This document shows positions 7,228 through 15,178 of a stretch of 64,000 nt of DNA, piece after piece. Below the pieces are notes generated by a model. That model searched no databases. It saw nothing but the letters and a program-made list of their open reading frames with translations, and was not told the origin of the DNA. The position numbers and the translations under genes were made by a program. Source of the DNA: JAXLYX01 sp046351215 (GTDB lineage: Bacteria; Myxococcota_A; Polyangia; Polyangiales; Houyiibacteriaceae). Position 1 is the stretch's first letter, and every line of letters starts with the position of its first letter. Location of the stretch: assembly GCA_046351215.1 (NCBI GenBank), contig JAXLYX010000006.1, positions 620,001 through 684,000 of the forward strand, read 5' to 3'.

Positions 7228-9642
7228 ATGCACGCATCCTACGAATGGCTGAAGGCCCTTTCGGGCATCGATTGCTCCCCCGAGGAGATGGCGCGCCGGC
7301 TCACGTCGGGCGGCATCGAGGTCGAGGGCCTCACGCCGCGCGGCGAGGGCTTCGACGAGGTCGTCGTCGCCGAGGTCCGCGGTCAGCGGAAGCATCCGTC
7401 GAAGGACGGGCTCTCGCTCGTCACCGTCTGGGACGGGACGACCGAGCGCGAGGTCGTCTGCGGCGCGCCGAACGTGCCGGCCGCGGGCCGTCTCGTGATC
7501 CTCGCGCGCGTCGGCGCGAAGCTCCCGGGCGGCATGGAGATCGCCGAGCGCAAGGTCGGTGGCGTGCTCTCCGCGGGCATGCTCTGCGCCGAGACCGAGC
7601 TCGACATCGGCACGGACGACGACGGCCTCTACATCTTCCCCGAGGACGAGAAGCATCCGCCCGGCACGAAGATCGCCGACGCGCTCGGCCTCCGCGACAC
7701 CATCCTCGAGATCGGCCTCACGCCGAACCGTCCCGACTGCCTCGGCCACGTCGGGCTCGCGCGCGAGCTCTGCCTCGTCTCGGGCAAGCCCTTCACGCCG
7801 CCGTCCGTCGCGCCGGGGATCGAGCGCTACGCGGCCTCCGCGCCCGGCCTCACGGCGATCGCGATCGAGGATGCGGCGCGCTGCCCGCGCTACGGCGGCG
7901 CGCATGTCGACGGAGTGACGGTCGGTCCCTCGCCGTTCTGGGCGCGGTACCGCCTCCACTGCCTCGGCATCCGGCCGATCTCGAACGTCGTCGACGCGAC
8001 GAATCTCGTCATGCTCGAGCACGGCCATCCCGTGCACGCCTTCGACCGCACGCTCGTCCGCGGCGGCCGCATCGTCGTCCGCAACGCGACGGACGGCGAG
8101 AAGATGATGACGCTCGACGGAGTGGAGCGGACCTTCACTCACGACGATCTCCTGATCTGCGACGCCGAGGGCCCCGTCGCCCTCGCGGGCGTGATGGGCG
8201 GCGAGCACAGCGGCATCGCGCCCACCACGAAGGACGTCCTCGTCGAGTGCGCGTACTTCGATCCGCGCTCGGTCCGCCGCACCTCGCGTCGGCAGGGCCT
8301 GCACACCGACGCGAGCCATCGCTTCGAGCGCGGCGTCGACCCGAACGGCGTGCGCACGGTGCTCGCGCGGACGGCGGCGCTCATCGCCGAGCTCGGCGGC
8401 GGCAAGGTCGTCGCCGACGCCGTCGACGCGTATCCCGCGCCCGTCGTCCCCCGCAAGATCACGCTGCGCCGCGCGCGCATCGAGGGCCTGCTCGGCATGC
8501 AGGTCCCCGAGGGCGAGACCCGCCGCATCCTGAGCGGCGTCGGCTGCACGATCGCCGTCGAGGACGAGGAGTCGCTCGACGTCGAGCTCCCGACGTTCCG
8601 CCCGGACCTCTCGCGCGAGGAGGACCTCGTCGAGGAGGTCGCTCGCGTGCACGGCTACGATCGCATCCCGACGACCGTGCCTCGCGTGCGCCCCTCGGTG
8701 GAGGGCACGGCGCGTCGCGTCACCTTCCTCCGCGAGGTGAAGTCCGCGGCCGTCGCGACGGGCCTCCACGAAGCCGTGAGCTACGGCTTCGTCGCGCCGC
8801 CGGATCTCGAGAAGCATCGGGTCCCCACGGCGGCGGTCGCGCTCGCGAACCCGCTCTCGGTCGAGCGCTCGGTGATGCGCACCTCGCTTCTCCCGGGCCT
8901 CGCCTGGGCCGCGGGGCGCGCGAAGCGCCACGGCGCGACCTCGATCCGCCTCTTCGAGGTCGGCAGCTCCTTCCATCCGACCGGCGAGACGCTCCCCCAC
9001 GAGCATCCGTGGTTCGCGCTCTTCCTGCTCGGCGAGACGAGCGCGTGGTTCGGGAATCCGCGCGCGTTCGACCTCTTCGACGCGAAGGGCCACCTCGAGG
9101 CCGTCGTGCACGCGATGGTCGGCGTCTCGCCCGAGCTCTCGGTCGACGACTCGCTCGACACGCGCGCTCCCTACCTGCACCCGCGCCGTCGTGCGCTCGT
9201 GCGCGTCGCGGGCCGTGAGGTCGGCGTGATCGGCGAGCTCCATCCGGACGTCGTCGACGCGACGGATCTCGGTGGCCGCGGGATCTACGCCGAGCTCGAC
9301 CTCGACGCGCTCCTCGCGATCGAGTCGGCGCTCGGAGTCGCCCAGGCGAAGGGCCTCCCGCGCTTCCCGGCCGTCACGCAGGACGTCGCCTTCGTCGTCG
9401 AGGAGAAGCATGCGGTCGGCGCGCTCGTCGCGGCGATGCGCTCCGCCTCTCCGCTCGTCGAGAGCGTCGAGCTCTTCGACGAGTACCGCGGCGAGCACGT
9501 GCCCGCGGGCAGCCGCAGCCTCGCGTTCCGGCTCGTCTTCCGCGATCCCGAGGCGACGCTCACCGAGGCCCGCGTCAACGACGCGCAGGCGAAGATCCTG
9601 GCCGCGCTCGAGAAGGCCTTCGGGGCCCAGCGACGCGGCTGA
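7228..9642 (+). CDS. pheT: Phenylalanyl-tRNA synthetase beta subunit
   Basis: 804 residues, the usual length. The domain order is the N-terminal B1 domain, an EMAP/OB-fold tRNA-binding region (about residues 40-150, ending in the TPNRPDCLG signature), the B3/B4 editing domain around ARCPRYGG and RPISNVVDATN, the B5 DNA-binding-like domain, the pseudo-catalytic core, and the C-terminal ferredoxin-fold anticodon-binding domain (about residues 710-804, FPAVTQDVAFVV). It clears Tyr-tRNA-Phe and positions tRNA-Phe for PheS. It starts 9 bp after the pheS stop and is surely co-translated with it. Confidence 0.97.
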   Translation: MHASYEWLKALSGIDCSPEEMARRLTSGGIEVEGLTPRGEGFDEVVVAEVRGQRKHPSKDGLSLVTVWDGTTEREVVCGAPNVPAAGRLVILARVGAKLPGGMEIAERKVGGVLSAGMLCAETELDIGTDDDGLYIFPEDEKHPPGTKIADALGLRDTILEIGLTPNRPDCLGHVGLARELCLVSGKPFTPPSVAPGIERYAASAPGLTAIAIEDAARCPRYGGAHVDGVTVGPSPFWARYRLHCLGIRPISNVVDATNLVMLEHGHPVHAFDRTLVRGGRIVVRNATDGEKMMTLDGVERTFTHDDLLICDAEGPVALAGVMGGEHSGIAPTTKDVLVECAYFDPRSVRRTSRRQGLHTDASHRFERGVDPNGVRTVLARTAALIAELGGGKVVADAVDAYPAPVVPRKITLRRARIEGLLGMQVPEGETRRILSGVGCTIAVEDEESLDVELPTFRPDLSREEDLVEEVARVHGYDRIPTTVPRVRPSVEGTARRVTFLREVKSAAVATGLHEAVSYGFVAPPDLEKHRVPTAAVALANPLSVERSVMRTSLLPGLAWAAGRAKRHGATSIRLFEVGSSFHPTGETLPHEHPWFALFLLGETSAWFGNPRAFDLFDAKGHLEAVVHAMVGVSPELSVDDSLDTRAPYLHPRRRALVRVAGREVGVIGELHPDVVDATDLGGRGIYAELDLDALLAIESALGVAQAKGLPRFPAVTQDVAFVVEEKHAVGALVAAMRSASPLVESVELFDEYRGEHVPAGSRSLAFRLVFRDPEATLTEARVNDAQAKILAALEKAFGAQRRG

Positions 9643-9746
9643 TCCACTTCTCCCCAGGGGGTACCTGGTGGGGCATCGCCCCGAGCGGGCGTCCGGTAGG
9701 TAACCCCTTGAAATCCGTCACGATGGGTGCTCGAATGCCTGGCTCT

Positions 9747-10079
9747 ATGACGAAGGCCGAAATCATCGATGCGGTCTACGAGAAGGTCGGTGGCTTCTCG
9801 AAGAAGGAGGCAGCCGAGATCGTCGAGGCTGTCTTCGATTCGATGAAGGACGTCCTGGCTCGGGGCGAGAAGATCAAGATCTCCGGCTTCGGCAACTTCG
9901 TGGTCCGCGCCAAGAAGGAGCGAGTCGGCCGCAACCCGCAGACGGGCGAGCCGATCCCCATCAGCGCGCGCCGCGTGCTGACCTTCAAGCCGAGCCAGGT
10001 GCTGAAGGCCGTGCTCAATCCGCACCGCGATCCCGCCTCCTTCGGGGACGACGAGGACGACGACGACGACGACGCGTGA
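9747..10079 (+). CDS. ihfA: Integration host factor alpha subunit
   Basis: About 110 residues from ATG 9747 (MTKAEIIDAVYEKVGG), which matches the normal N-terminus of the HU/IHF fold. In-frame upstream starts at 9735, 9723 and TTG 9708 would add up to 13 residues that are not conserved, and none of these starts has a clear Shine-Dalgarno. The DNA-binding signature GFGNFVVRAKKERVGRNPQTG is intact, with the Pro that intercalates in the arm. The C-terminus ends in a run of Asp/Glu (DDEDDDDDDA), an acidic tail unusual for E. coli IhfA. IHF bends DNA at specific sites. Its place right after pheT, followed by a MerR-type gene, is the common proteobacterial arrangement. Confidence 0.93.
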   Translation: MTKAEIIDAVYEKVGGFSKKEAAEIVEAVFDSMKDVLARGEKIKISGFGNFVVRAKKERVGRNPQTGEPIPISARRVLTFKPSQVLKAVLNPHRDPASFGDDEDDDDDDA

Positions 10080-10125
10080 TCCCACGCGCGACGAGGCGTA
10101 TCGTTCCGTCCGTTCGAGGTGAAGG

Positions 10126-10578
10126 TTGTCCGAGGACCGCGAGCTTCCCGACAAGCTCTTCTTCCGCATCGGAGAAGTGGCCGAGATCGTGGGCGTGAAG
10201 CCCCACGTGCTCCGCTATTGGGAAGAGGAGTTCCCGGCGCTGCGGCCGAAGAAGACGCGTGGGGCGCACCGCCACTACGCGCGCAAGGACGTCGAGCTCG
10301 CGATGCTGATCCGGAAGCTCCTCCACGACGAGGGCTTCACGGTGCCGGGCGCGAAGAAGCGCCTGCGCCAGCTCGGCCACCACGTCCGCTCGAGCCCGCC
10401 CGAGCCGGGCGCCGCGCGCGAGGTCGCGCTGCGGGCGGAGCTCGTGGCGGTCCGGGACATGCTCGTGGAGCTGCTCGACGAGCTCGATCGCGGCGACGAG
10501 CAGGGCCCCGCGGAGCCCTCGGGCCAGCTCAAGGTCCACGCGCCCGCGACCGTCGTCGCCCCCTCGCGTCGGGCGTGA
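10126..10578 (+). CDS. MerR-family transcriptional regulator
   Basis: 150 residues from a TTG start at 10126, which has GAGGTGAAGG directly upstream. The N-terminal winged-helix HTH (FRIGEVAEIVGVKPHVLRYWEEEFPALRPKKTRGAHRHY) is the MerR_1 pattern, including the RYWE and R.YA elements. A long dimerisation helix follows (about residues 75-135). No Cys cluster for metals is visible, so it is not a metal sensor of the classic sort. Orthologs sit after ihfA in many proteobacteria, where their targets are mostly unknown. The C-terminal 25 residues are not conserved-looking. Confidence 0.9.
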   Translation: MSEDRELPDKLFFRIGEVAEIVGVKPHVLRYWEEEFPALRPKKTRGAHRHYARKDVELAMLIRKLLHDEGFTVPGAKKRLRQLGHHVRSSPPEPGAAREVALRAELVAVRDMLVELLDELDRGDEQGPAEPSGQLKVHAPATVVAPSRRA

Positions 10579-10585
10579 AAAGTGC

Positions 10586-10613
10586 TTGCCGCGGGGCGGG
10601 ACCGGTGTATCTT
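10586..10613 (+). promoter_or_regulatory. Likely promoter of tRNA-Pro
   Basis: TTGCCG (10586-10591), a 16-bp spacer and TATCTT (10608-10613) lie 32 bp ahead of the tRNA. This fits a sigma-70 promoter. Confidence 0.5.
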
Positions 10614-10645
10614 CCGCTCCCCCTCGCCATTGGCGTCGGGGGGCC

Positions 10646-10722
10646 CGGAGCGTAGCGCAGCTTGGTAGCGCACCAGTCTGGGGGACTGGGGGTCGCTGGT
10701 TCGAATCCAGTCGCTCCGACCA
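10646..10722 (+). tRNA. tRNA-Pro (anticodon GGG)
   Basis: The acceptor CGGAGCG pairs with CGCTCCG and the D-stem is GCGC/GCGC. The anticodon stem CCAGT/ACTGG carries loop CTGGGGG with anticodon GGG. The T-arm is GCTGG TTCGAAT CCAGT, with a G-T pair at its outer end. The discriminator is A and CCA is encoded at 10720-10722. Confidence 0.96.
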
Positions 10723-10726
10723 CGAA

Positions 10727-10763
10727 CGAGCCCGCTGCCATCGGCCGCGGGCTCGTCGCTTTT
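10727..10763 (+). terminator. Rho-independent terminator after tRNA-Pro
   Basis: CGAGCCCGC (10727-10735) pairs perfectly with GCGGGCTCG (10747-10755), with GCC/GGC extending inside the loop, followed by TCGCTTTT. It is one of the few hairpins here with a real T-run. Confidence 0.75.
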
Positions 10764-10797
10764 CGCGGTGCCGATGCGGTGATACATCCAGTCCCGG

Positions 10798-11568
10798 ATG
10801 TCCCACCGCCCCCTGATCCTCGTCTCGAACGACGACGGCGTCGACGCCGCCGGCATCGTCGCGCTCCGCGAAGCCCTCGCCGTCCTCGCCGACGTCTACA
10901 CCGTCGCCCCCGAGTTCGAGCAGAGCGCGCGCAGCCACGCGATCTCGCTGCACACGACGCTGCGCCACCACCGCTACTCGGAGAACGTGCACTCGATCGA
11001 GGGCACACCCGCGGACTGCGTCTACGTCGCGCTCTACCGGAAGGATCTCCTGCCGCGCTGGCCGGACCTCGTCGTCTCGGGGATCAACCACGGAGCGAAC
11101 CTCGGCGCCGACGTGCACTACTCGGGAACCGTGGCGGCGGCGCGCGAGGGCGCGCTGCGGGGCATTCCCTCGATCGCGTTCTCGCTCCTGCCCGGTGGCA
11201 ACATGGAGCTCGCGGCCCGCTACGCGACGGAGATCGTGGGGCGGCTGCTCGCGAGCCCGAAGCCGAGCGGCGCGACGGTGCTCTTGAACGTGAACTTCCC
11301 TCCGGGCACGCCGAAGGGCGTGCGCGCGAGCGTGCTCGGCAAGCGCCTCTACACCGAGGGCGTCGACGTGCGGGACGATCCGCGCGGGCGCGAGTACTAC
11401 TGGATCGGAGGCCCGGGCGGCGTACGCCACGAGCCGATGGAGGGCTCGGACACGGACGCGGTCGACGCGGGTTACGTGGCGGTCACGCCGCTCCGCATCG
11501 AGGCCACGAATCCCGACCACCTCGGCGTCGCGGCCTTCGTCGCGGGCCCGAAGGAGGAGTCGAAGTGA
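10798..11568 (+). CDS. surE: 5'/3'-nucleotidase SurE
   Basis: 256 residues. The N-terminal motif ILVSNDDGVDA carries the Asp pair that binds the divalent metal, and SGINHGANLGADVHYSGTVAAAREG is the second SurE signature. The enzyme removes phosphate from nucleoside monophosphates and short polyphosphate, and is linked to stationary-phase survival. The next gene, apt, starts inside its stop codon (GTGA), so the two nucleotide genes are translationally coupled. An AAGGAGGAG stretch inside the surE tail serves as the apt ribosome site. Confidence 0.96.
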   Translation: MSHRPLILVSNDDGVDAAGIVALREALAVLADVYTVAPEFEQSARSHAISLHTTLRHHRYSENVHSIEGTPADCVYVALYRKDLLPRWPDLVVSGINHGANLGADVHYSGTVAAAREGALRGIPSIAFSLLPGGNMELAARYATEIVGRLLASPKPSGATVLLNVNFPPGTPKGVRASVLGKRLYTEGVDVRDDPRGREYYWIGGPGGVRHEPMEGSDTDAVDAGYVAVTPLRIEATNPDHLGVAAFVAGPKEESK

Positions 11569-12098
11569 GCGACGCCCGCCTCGAGCGCATCCGCGCTGCC
11601 CTCCTCGACGTCCCCGACTTCCCGAAGCCGGGCATCGTCTTCAAGGACATCACGCCGCTGCTCGCGGACGCGTCGGTCTTCGAGACGACGATCGATCTGC
11701 TCGCCGAGGCGATCGCCCCGCACGAGCCCGATGTGGTCGTCGGCATCGAGTCGCGCGGCTTCCTCTTCGGCCCGGCGCTCGCGCTGCGGCTCGGGAAGGG
11801 CTTCGTGCCCGTGCGCAAGCCGGGGAAGCTGCCGCGCGCGACGCATCGCGTGGAGTACGCGCTCGAGTACGGCACGGACGCGCTCGAGATGCACGTGGAC
11901 GCGCTGCCGTCGGGGGCGAGGGTCGTGGTCGTCGACGACGTGCTCGCGACCGGGGGCACGGCTCGGGCCGCCGGCGAGCTCGTGCGGCGCGCGGGCGGGT
12001 CGGTGGTGGGCTACGCGTTCCTCATCGAGCTCGGCTTCCTCGGCGGCGCCGGGAAGCTCGCCCCGGCCTCCGTGACCGGCCTCGTCCGCCTCGATTGA
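11565..12098 (+). CDS. apt: Adenine phosphoribosyltransferase
   Basis: 177 residues from a GTG at 11565 that overlaps the surE stop by 4 bp. It begins VSDARLERIRAALLDVPDFPKPGIVFKDITPLL, the normal Apt N-terminus. The PRPP-binding loop is VVVVDDVLATGGTA, and GIESRGFLFGPALA matches the Apt family. It converts adenine plus PRPP to AMP in purine salvage. The tRNA-Arg gene follows 48 bp downstream. Confidence 0.96.
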   Translation: MSDARLERIRAALLDVPDFPKPGIVFKDITPLLADASVFETTIDLLAEAIAPHEPDVVVGIESRGFLFGPALALRLGKGFVPVRKPGKLPRATHRVEYALEYGTDALEMHVDALPSGARVVVVDDVLATGGTARAAGELVRRAGGSVVGYAFLIELGFLGGAGKLAPASVTGLVRLD

Positions 12099-12145
12099 GC
12101 CGAGGATGCCGCCGTCCCGGGCTCGTGATATACCGCCGGCCCCAA

Positions 12146-12222
<77 letters not shown>

Positions 12223-12235
12223 GAGAACGATTCGT

Positions 12236-12266
12236 GAACGGCTCGCTTCGGCGGGCCGTTCGCGTT
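12236..12266 (+). terminator. tRNA-Arg terminator, interrupted by the group II intron
   Basis: GAACGGCTCGC (12236-12246) and GCGGGCCGTTC (12251-12261) form an 11-bp stem with a TTCG loop, 13 bp past the tRNA. Only GCGTT follows before the intron begins at 12267. The intron thus sits where the T-tract of the terminator should be. Confidence 0.75.
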
Positions 12267-12646
12267 GTGCGCCCAGCATGGGCGCGACCTAGCGGGTGCA
12301 AGTCCCGCCGAGAGGAGACCATCCTGATCGAAGCGAACCGCAACTGCGGGAGGGTGACCGACCGTGGGGAGGAAGCGGGGAGCGAAACCGCGGGCCGATG
12401 GACAAGAACCCGATATGAGGCGGCGCCGAGTGGGGCGAGCGGGCAACGCACCGCGAAGCTCCGATGGTCGAGGCTCAAGCGACGTAAATCGGGCGGTCGC
12501 GCGGTGAAGGGTCGCGTTCTTACCTGGGGAGATCTCGCCTCGGGCCTGAAAGGGCCACGCGAAAGCGGAGCGAGAAGTCAGCCGAGGCCGTAGTAGTCGC
12601 GGGGAACCGCGATGAAGGGCCGAACGGAGAGGAGAGCGAAACGAAC

Positions 12647-14020
12647 GTGCGTCTCGGAGGCAAAAGGCCGCAGATGTCGAGGCAACTCGAGCTCCCGATC
12701 CACGAGCGGGGTGAAGCCCCGAAGACGGATCGGAGCGCGGAAGCGCCCACGGCGACGCACGGAAACGAGCGCTCGGGAGCGAGCGACCTGATGGAGCGTG
12801 TGTGCGAACGCACGAACCTCCAGGCCGCGCTGAAACGGGTGAGGAAGAACAAGGGCAGCGCCGGCATCGATGGGATGACGGTGGATGAGCTGCCGGAGCA
12901 CCTGAAGACGCACTGGCCCGCGCTCCGCGAGCAACTGCTCGCGGGCACGTACCAGCCGTCGCCGGTACGACGGCATGCGATCCCGAAACGCGGTGGTGGG
13001 GTACGAGAGCTCGGCATCCCGACCGTCGTCGATCGGTTCATCCAACAGGCCATCCTGCAGGTGCTCGGACCTCGGTTCGATCCGACCTTCTCGCAGCACA
13101 GCTACGGCTTTCGTCCCAAACGAAGCGCCCACGACGCCGTCGTGCAAGCGCAGCGTTTCGTGAACGAGGGACGTCGCTTCGTGGTGGACGTGGACCTCGA
13201 GAAGTTCTTCGACCGCGTGAACCACGACGTGTTGATGGGAAGGCTTGCGAGGCGGATCGAGGACAAGAGGCTGCTCGGGTTGATTCGCCGCTATCTCGAA
13301 GCCGGGATGATGGCGAACGGGGTCGTGATGGAGCGACGCGAGGGGACGCCGCAAGGCGGACCGCTCTCGCCGCTGCTCGCGAACGTGCTCTTGGACGAGG
13401 TCGACAAGGAGCTCGAGAAACGCGGACACGCGTTCGTGCGGTACGCCGACGACTGCAACGTGTACGTGCGGTCGCGACGCGCGGGCGAACGCGTGATGGG
13501 GCTGCTGCGGCGGCTCTACGCGAACCTCCGACTCCGAGTGAACGAAGCCAAGAGCGCGGTGGACCGGCCGCAGAACCGAAAGCTGCTCGGGTACTCCTTC
13601 TGGAGCGCGCGAGGGGGCGAGGTGAAGCGGCGGGTCGCGCCCAAGGCCCTGACGGCGATGAAGGATCGCGTGCGGGAGATCACGCGCCGGACCCGGAGCC
13701 AGAGCATCGAACGAGTCGCGCAGGACCTACGGTCGTACCTGACGGGATGGAAGAGCTACTTCCGCCTCGCCGATACCCCCAAGATCTTCCGCGAGCTCGA
13801 CAAGTGGATCCGGCACCGGATACGGGCGTTGCACCTCAAGCACTGGCGCCACGGTCCGACGATCTACCGCGAGCTGCGGGCCCGGGGGCTCTCCGAGCTC
13901 GGAGCCACGCGGGTCGCCAGCAACCGGCGTCGCTGGTGGAAGAACTCCGCCCAGCTCATCCACGTCGCCTTCCCCACCCGCTACTTCGACCAGCTCGGGA
14001 TCCCGAGGCTGGCCGAGTAA
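12647..14020 (+). CDS. ltrA: Group II intron reverse transcriptase/maturase
   Basis: 457 residues from GTG 12647 (GGAGAG upstream); ATG 12674 (MSRQLELP) is an equally possible start. The reverse transcriptase domain shows LQAALKRVRKNKGSAGIDGM, the IPKRGGGVRELGIPTVVDR block, YGFRPKRSAHDA, the EGTPQGGPLSPLLANV motif and the catalytic YADD at about residues 266-269. A maturase (X) domain follows, with YLTGWKSYFRLA and a Trp-rich C-terminus ending FPTRYFDQLGIPRL. No HNH endonuclease domain is present, as expected for a IIC-type protein. It is needed for splicing and retrohoming of the surrounding intron. All catalytic motifs look intact. Confidence 0.95.
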   Translation: MRLGGKRPQMSRQLELPIHERGEAPKTDRSAEAPTATHGNERSGASDLMERVCERTNLQAALKRVRKNKGSAGIDGMTVDELPEHLKTHWPALREQLLAGTYQPSPVRRHAIPKRGGGVRELGIPTVVDRFIQQAILQVLGPRFDPTFSQHSYGFRPKRSAHDAVVQAQRFVNEGRRFVVDVDLEKFFDRVNHDVLMGRLARRIEDKRLLGLIRRYLEAGMMANGVVMERREGTPQGGPLSPLLANVLLDEVDKELEKRGHAFVRYADDCNVYVRSRRAGERVMGLLRRLYANLRLRVNEAKSAVDRPQNRKLLGYSFWSARGGEVKRRVAPKALTAMKDRVREITRRTRSQSIERVAQDLRSYLTGWKSYFRLADTPKIFRELDKWIRHRIRALHLKHWRHGPTIYRELRARGLSELGATRVASNRRRWWKNSAQLIHVAFPTRYFDQLGIPRLAE

Positions 14021-14032
14021 CCTCAACTCTCC

Positions 14033-14109
14033 GAACCGCCGGATGCGGACCCGCATGTCCGGTGGTGTGGCAGGGGTCCCGGGGGATTTCCCCGGGCCCC
14101 TATGCCGAT
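14033..14109 (+). ncRNA. Intron domains V and VI
   Basis: Domain V has a lower stem ACCGCCGG/CCGGTGGT and an upper stem ATGCG/CGCAT capped by GACC. Domain VI has a long GC stem with an unpaired A at 14102 as the likely branch point. These start 13 bp after the maturase stop. Confidence 0.8.
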
Positions 14110-14244
14110 TCGGCCGACAGCGGGCCCTCTCGGGGAAGCGCCCTCCGAGTCGTCGACGTCGATCGGATCCTCGCCGTCTCCGAGGCTCGCGCGCACGGGG
14201 CGGGCCCCATCGCATTGGGGGGCTCGCGCTGGCACCCTGTCCGG

Positions 14245-14454
14245 ATGCGATTCTCGATCGAGATGGACCGGGAAGACGACGGACGGTGGATCGCCGAGAT
14301 TCCGGCCATCCCGAGCGCGATGGCATACGGGTCGTCAGCGGACGACGCGAAGAAAGCCGTGACGGTGCTCGCGCTACGCATCCTCGCGGACCGCATCGAA
14401 CACGGTGACAGCGTGCCGCGGGCGGTCCTCGACGCCTTCTCGTCGACGGAGTGA
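14245..14454 (+). CDS. HicB-like antitoxin, orphan
   Basis: 69 residues from ATG 14245. The sequence MRFSIEMDREDDGRWIAEIP followed by AMAYGSSADDAKKAVTVLALRILADRIEHGD matches the compact HicB-like antitoxin fold (a degenerate RNase H-like domain) seen in type II HicAB modules. In this subfamily a HicA-type toxin normally follows at once. Here the next 390 bp hold no HicA-like frame, only terminal repeats resembling an insertion sequence and a palindrome. The toxin seems lost or never present. There is no clear Shine-Dalgarno. The gene lies 136 bp past the intron, in the accessory stretch. Confidence 0.75.
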   Translation: MRFSIEMDREDDGRWIAEIPAIPSAMAYGSSADDAKKAVTVLALRILADRIEHGDSVPRAVLDAFSSTE

Positions 14455-14477
14455 CGTCGGCCGGATTCCCGTGTCGA

Positions 14478-14521
14478 GCGACAGTAAAACTGACCCCCCT
14501 GCGACAGCAAAACTGACCCCC
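14478..14521. repeat. Two 21-bp direct repeats, IS21-like terminal remnant
   Basis: Repeats at 14478-14498 and 14501-14521 differ at one base and share the core ACAG(T/C)AAAACTGACCCCC at a 23-bp period. On the minus strand they read GGGGGTCAGTTTT..CTGTCGC, a pattern common in the multiple terminal repeats of IS21-family elements. No istA/istB frame is near, so this would be a stranded end. Family assignment is from memory of such ends. Confidence 0.5.
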
Positions 14522-14707
14522 TCCCGGGCCGCCGGAAGGAGGCACGAGGATGGACACGAGACAGGGGTACATGACCCCTCCGAGCGCGTCGTGAGTGGGT
14601 CGCTTCGGACCAGAGTTCGCGTCGATCCGGTCCCGTGGTCCGCTCCTCCGAGAATCGTGGCGAATGGGTTCGACGATTCCGGAGGAGCGCGTCTTGTGGT
14701 CCGAGTC

Positions 14708-14725
14708 GTTAAGTTATAGCTTAAC
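14708..14725. promoter_or_regulatory. Perfect palindrome ahead of the HTH gene (operator-like)
   Basis: GTTAAG-TTATAG-CTTAAC is an 18-bp perfect inverted repeat with AT-rich content in a GC-rich genome. Its centre could also serve as a -10 box. It lies 118 bp before ATG 14843 and 10 bp before an alternative GTG start (14735) of the HTH gene, so autoregulation is likely. The rest of 14522-14842 shows nothing recognisable. Confidence 0.55.
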
Positions 14726-14842
14726 GGTGTCTCCGTGACGGCACGCCTCTCGAGTCGCAGCCGCGCCCGAGACCTGGCCGGCGAACGTTCGAGCTCCCAT
14801 GGCGACAACCGCGACGACCTTCCAGCCCTGCGCAGGCGAGCC

Positions 14843-15178
14843 ATGAGCCGCTTCGGTGCCAAGAACGAGGAAGAGCGACTCGCCTTCGTCGAGGAGGAGC
14901 TGCTCGGCGATGTGCAGGTGCTCCTGCAATCGGCGTTGGTGCGATCGGGGCTCGGTCGGAAGGAGCTAGCGGCGCGGATGGGCGTGTCCGAGGCCCGGAT
15001 CAGTCAGATCCTGGGAGCGGGGGCGAACCTGACGCTGCAGACCGTGGCGCGATTCCTCGATGCGACGGGGGCGGCAGTCCGGATCGAGCTCGTCCCGGAG
15101 AAACGACAGCCGAAGAAGCTCGGCCTCGGTCGTCGGGCAGTTGAGCGTCGAACGCGGGCGCGACGCGTCGCAGGTTGA
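14843..15178 (+). CDS. XRE-family helix-turn-helix protein
   Basis: 111 residues from ATG 14843 (MSRFGAKNEEERLAFVEEE); an in-frame GTG at 14735 would add 36 Arg/Ser-rich residues. An acidic helix leads into an HTH of the lambda-repressor/XRE type: RSGLGRKELAARMGVSEARISQILGAGANLTLQTVARFLDA. The C-terminus is basic (KRQPKKLGLGRRAVERRTRARR). Such small XRE proteins act as antitoxins or autoregulators. The palindrome upstream supports self-control. Its stop codon overlaps the start of the next gene (TGATG), so the two form one unit. Confidence 0.85.
   Translation: MSRFGAKNEEERLAFVEEELLGDVQVLLQSALVRSGLGRKELAARMGVSEARISQILGAGANLTLQTVARFLDATGAAVRIELVPEKRQPKKLGLGRRAVERRTRARRVAG

Larger units (their letters stand above)
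12267..14109 (+). mobile_element. Group II intron (IIC-like), full length
   Basis: The 5' end GTGCGCCCAGC (12267) is the group II consensus. The first ~380 bp before the reverse transcriptase gene is non-coding, structured DNA (domains I-III). Domain V can be folded at 14033-14067, with ACCGCCGG pairing CCGGTGGT and a CGC triad as in IIC introns. Domain VI follows (GGCAGGGG...CCCC TA TGCC) with a bulged A at 14102, seven bases before the likely 3' end at CCGAT (14109). The total is about 1843 bp. Insertion right after a transcription terminator hairpin is the known habit of IIC introns. The exact 3' boundary is uncertain by 1-2 bases, and EBS/IBS pairings were not resolved. Confidence 0.9.

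Noticed and set aside
5959..9498. A 1179-codon open frame on the minus strand opposite pheST
   Set aside because: It is the antisense of conserved pheS and pheT and is made of Arg/Asp/Glu/Ala-rich low-complexity sequence typical of GC-rich shadow frames.
12267..14109. Integron attC-type intron insertion
   Set aside because: No integrase or attC-like site is near; the upstream hairpin is the tRNA-Arg terminator, which explains the target.
14374..14862. Minus-strand frame in the accessory zone as a transposase
   Set aside because: No DDE, HTH or IS21 IstA/IstB motifs; sequence is low complexity and crosses the palindrome and repeats.
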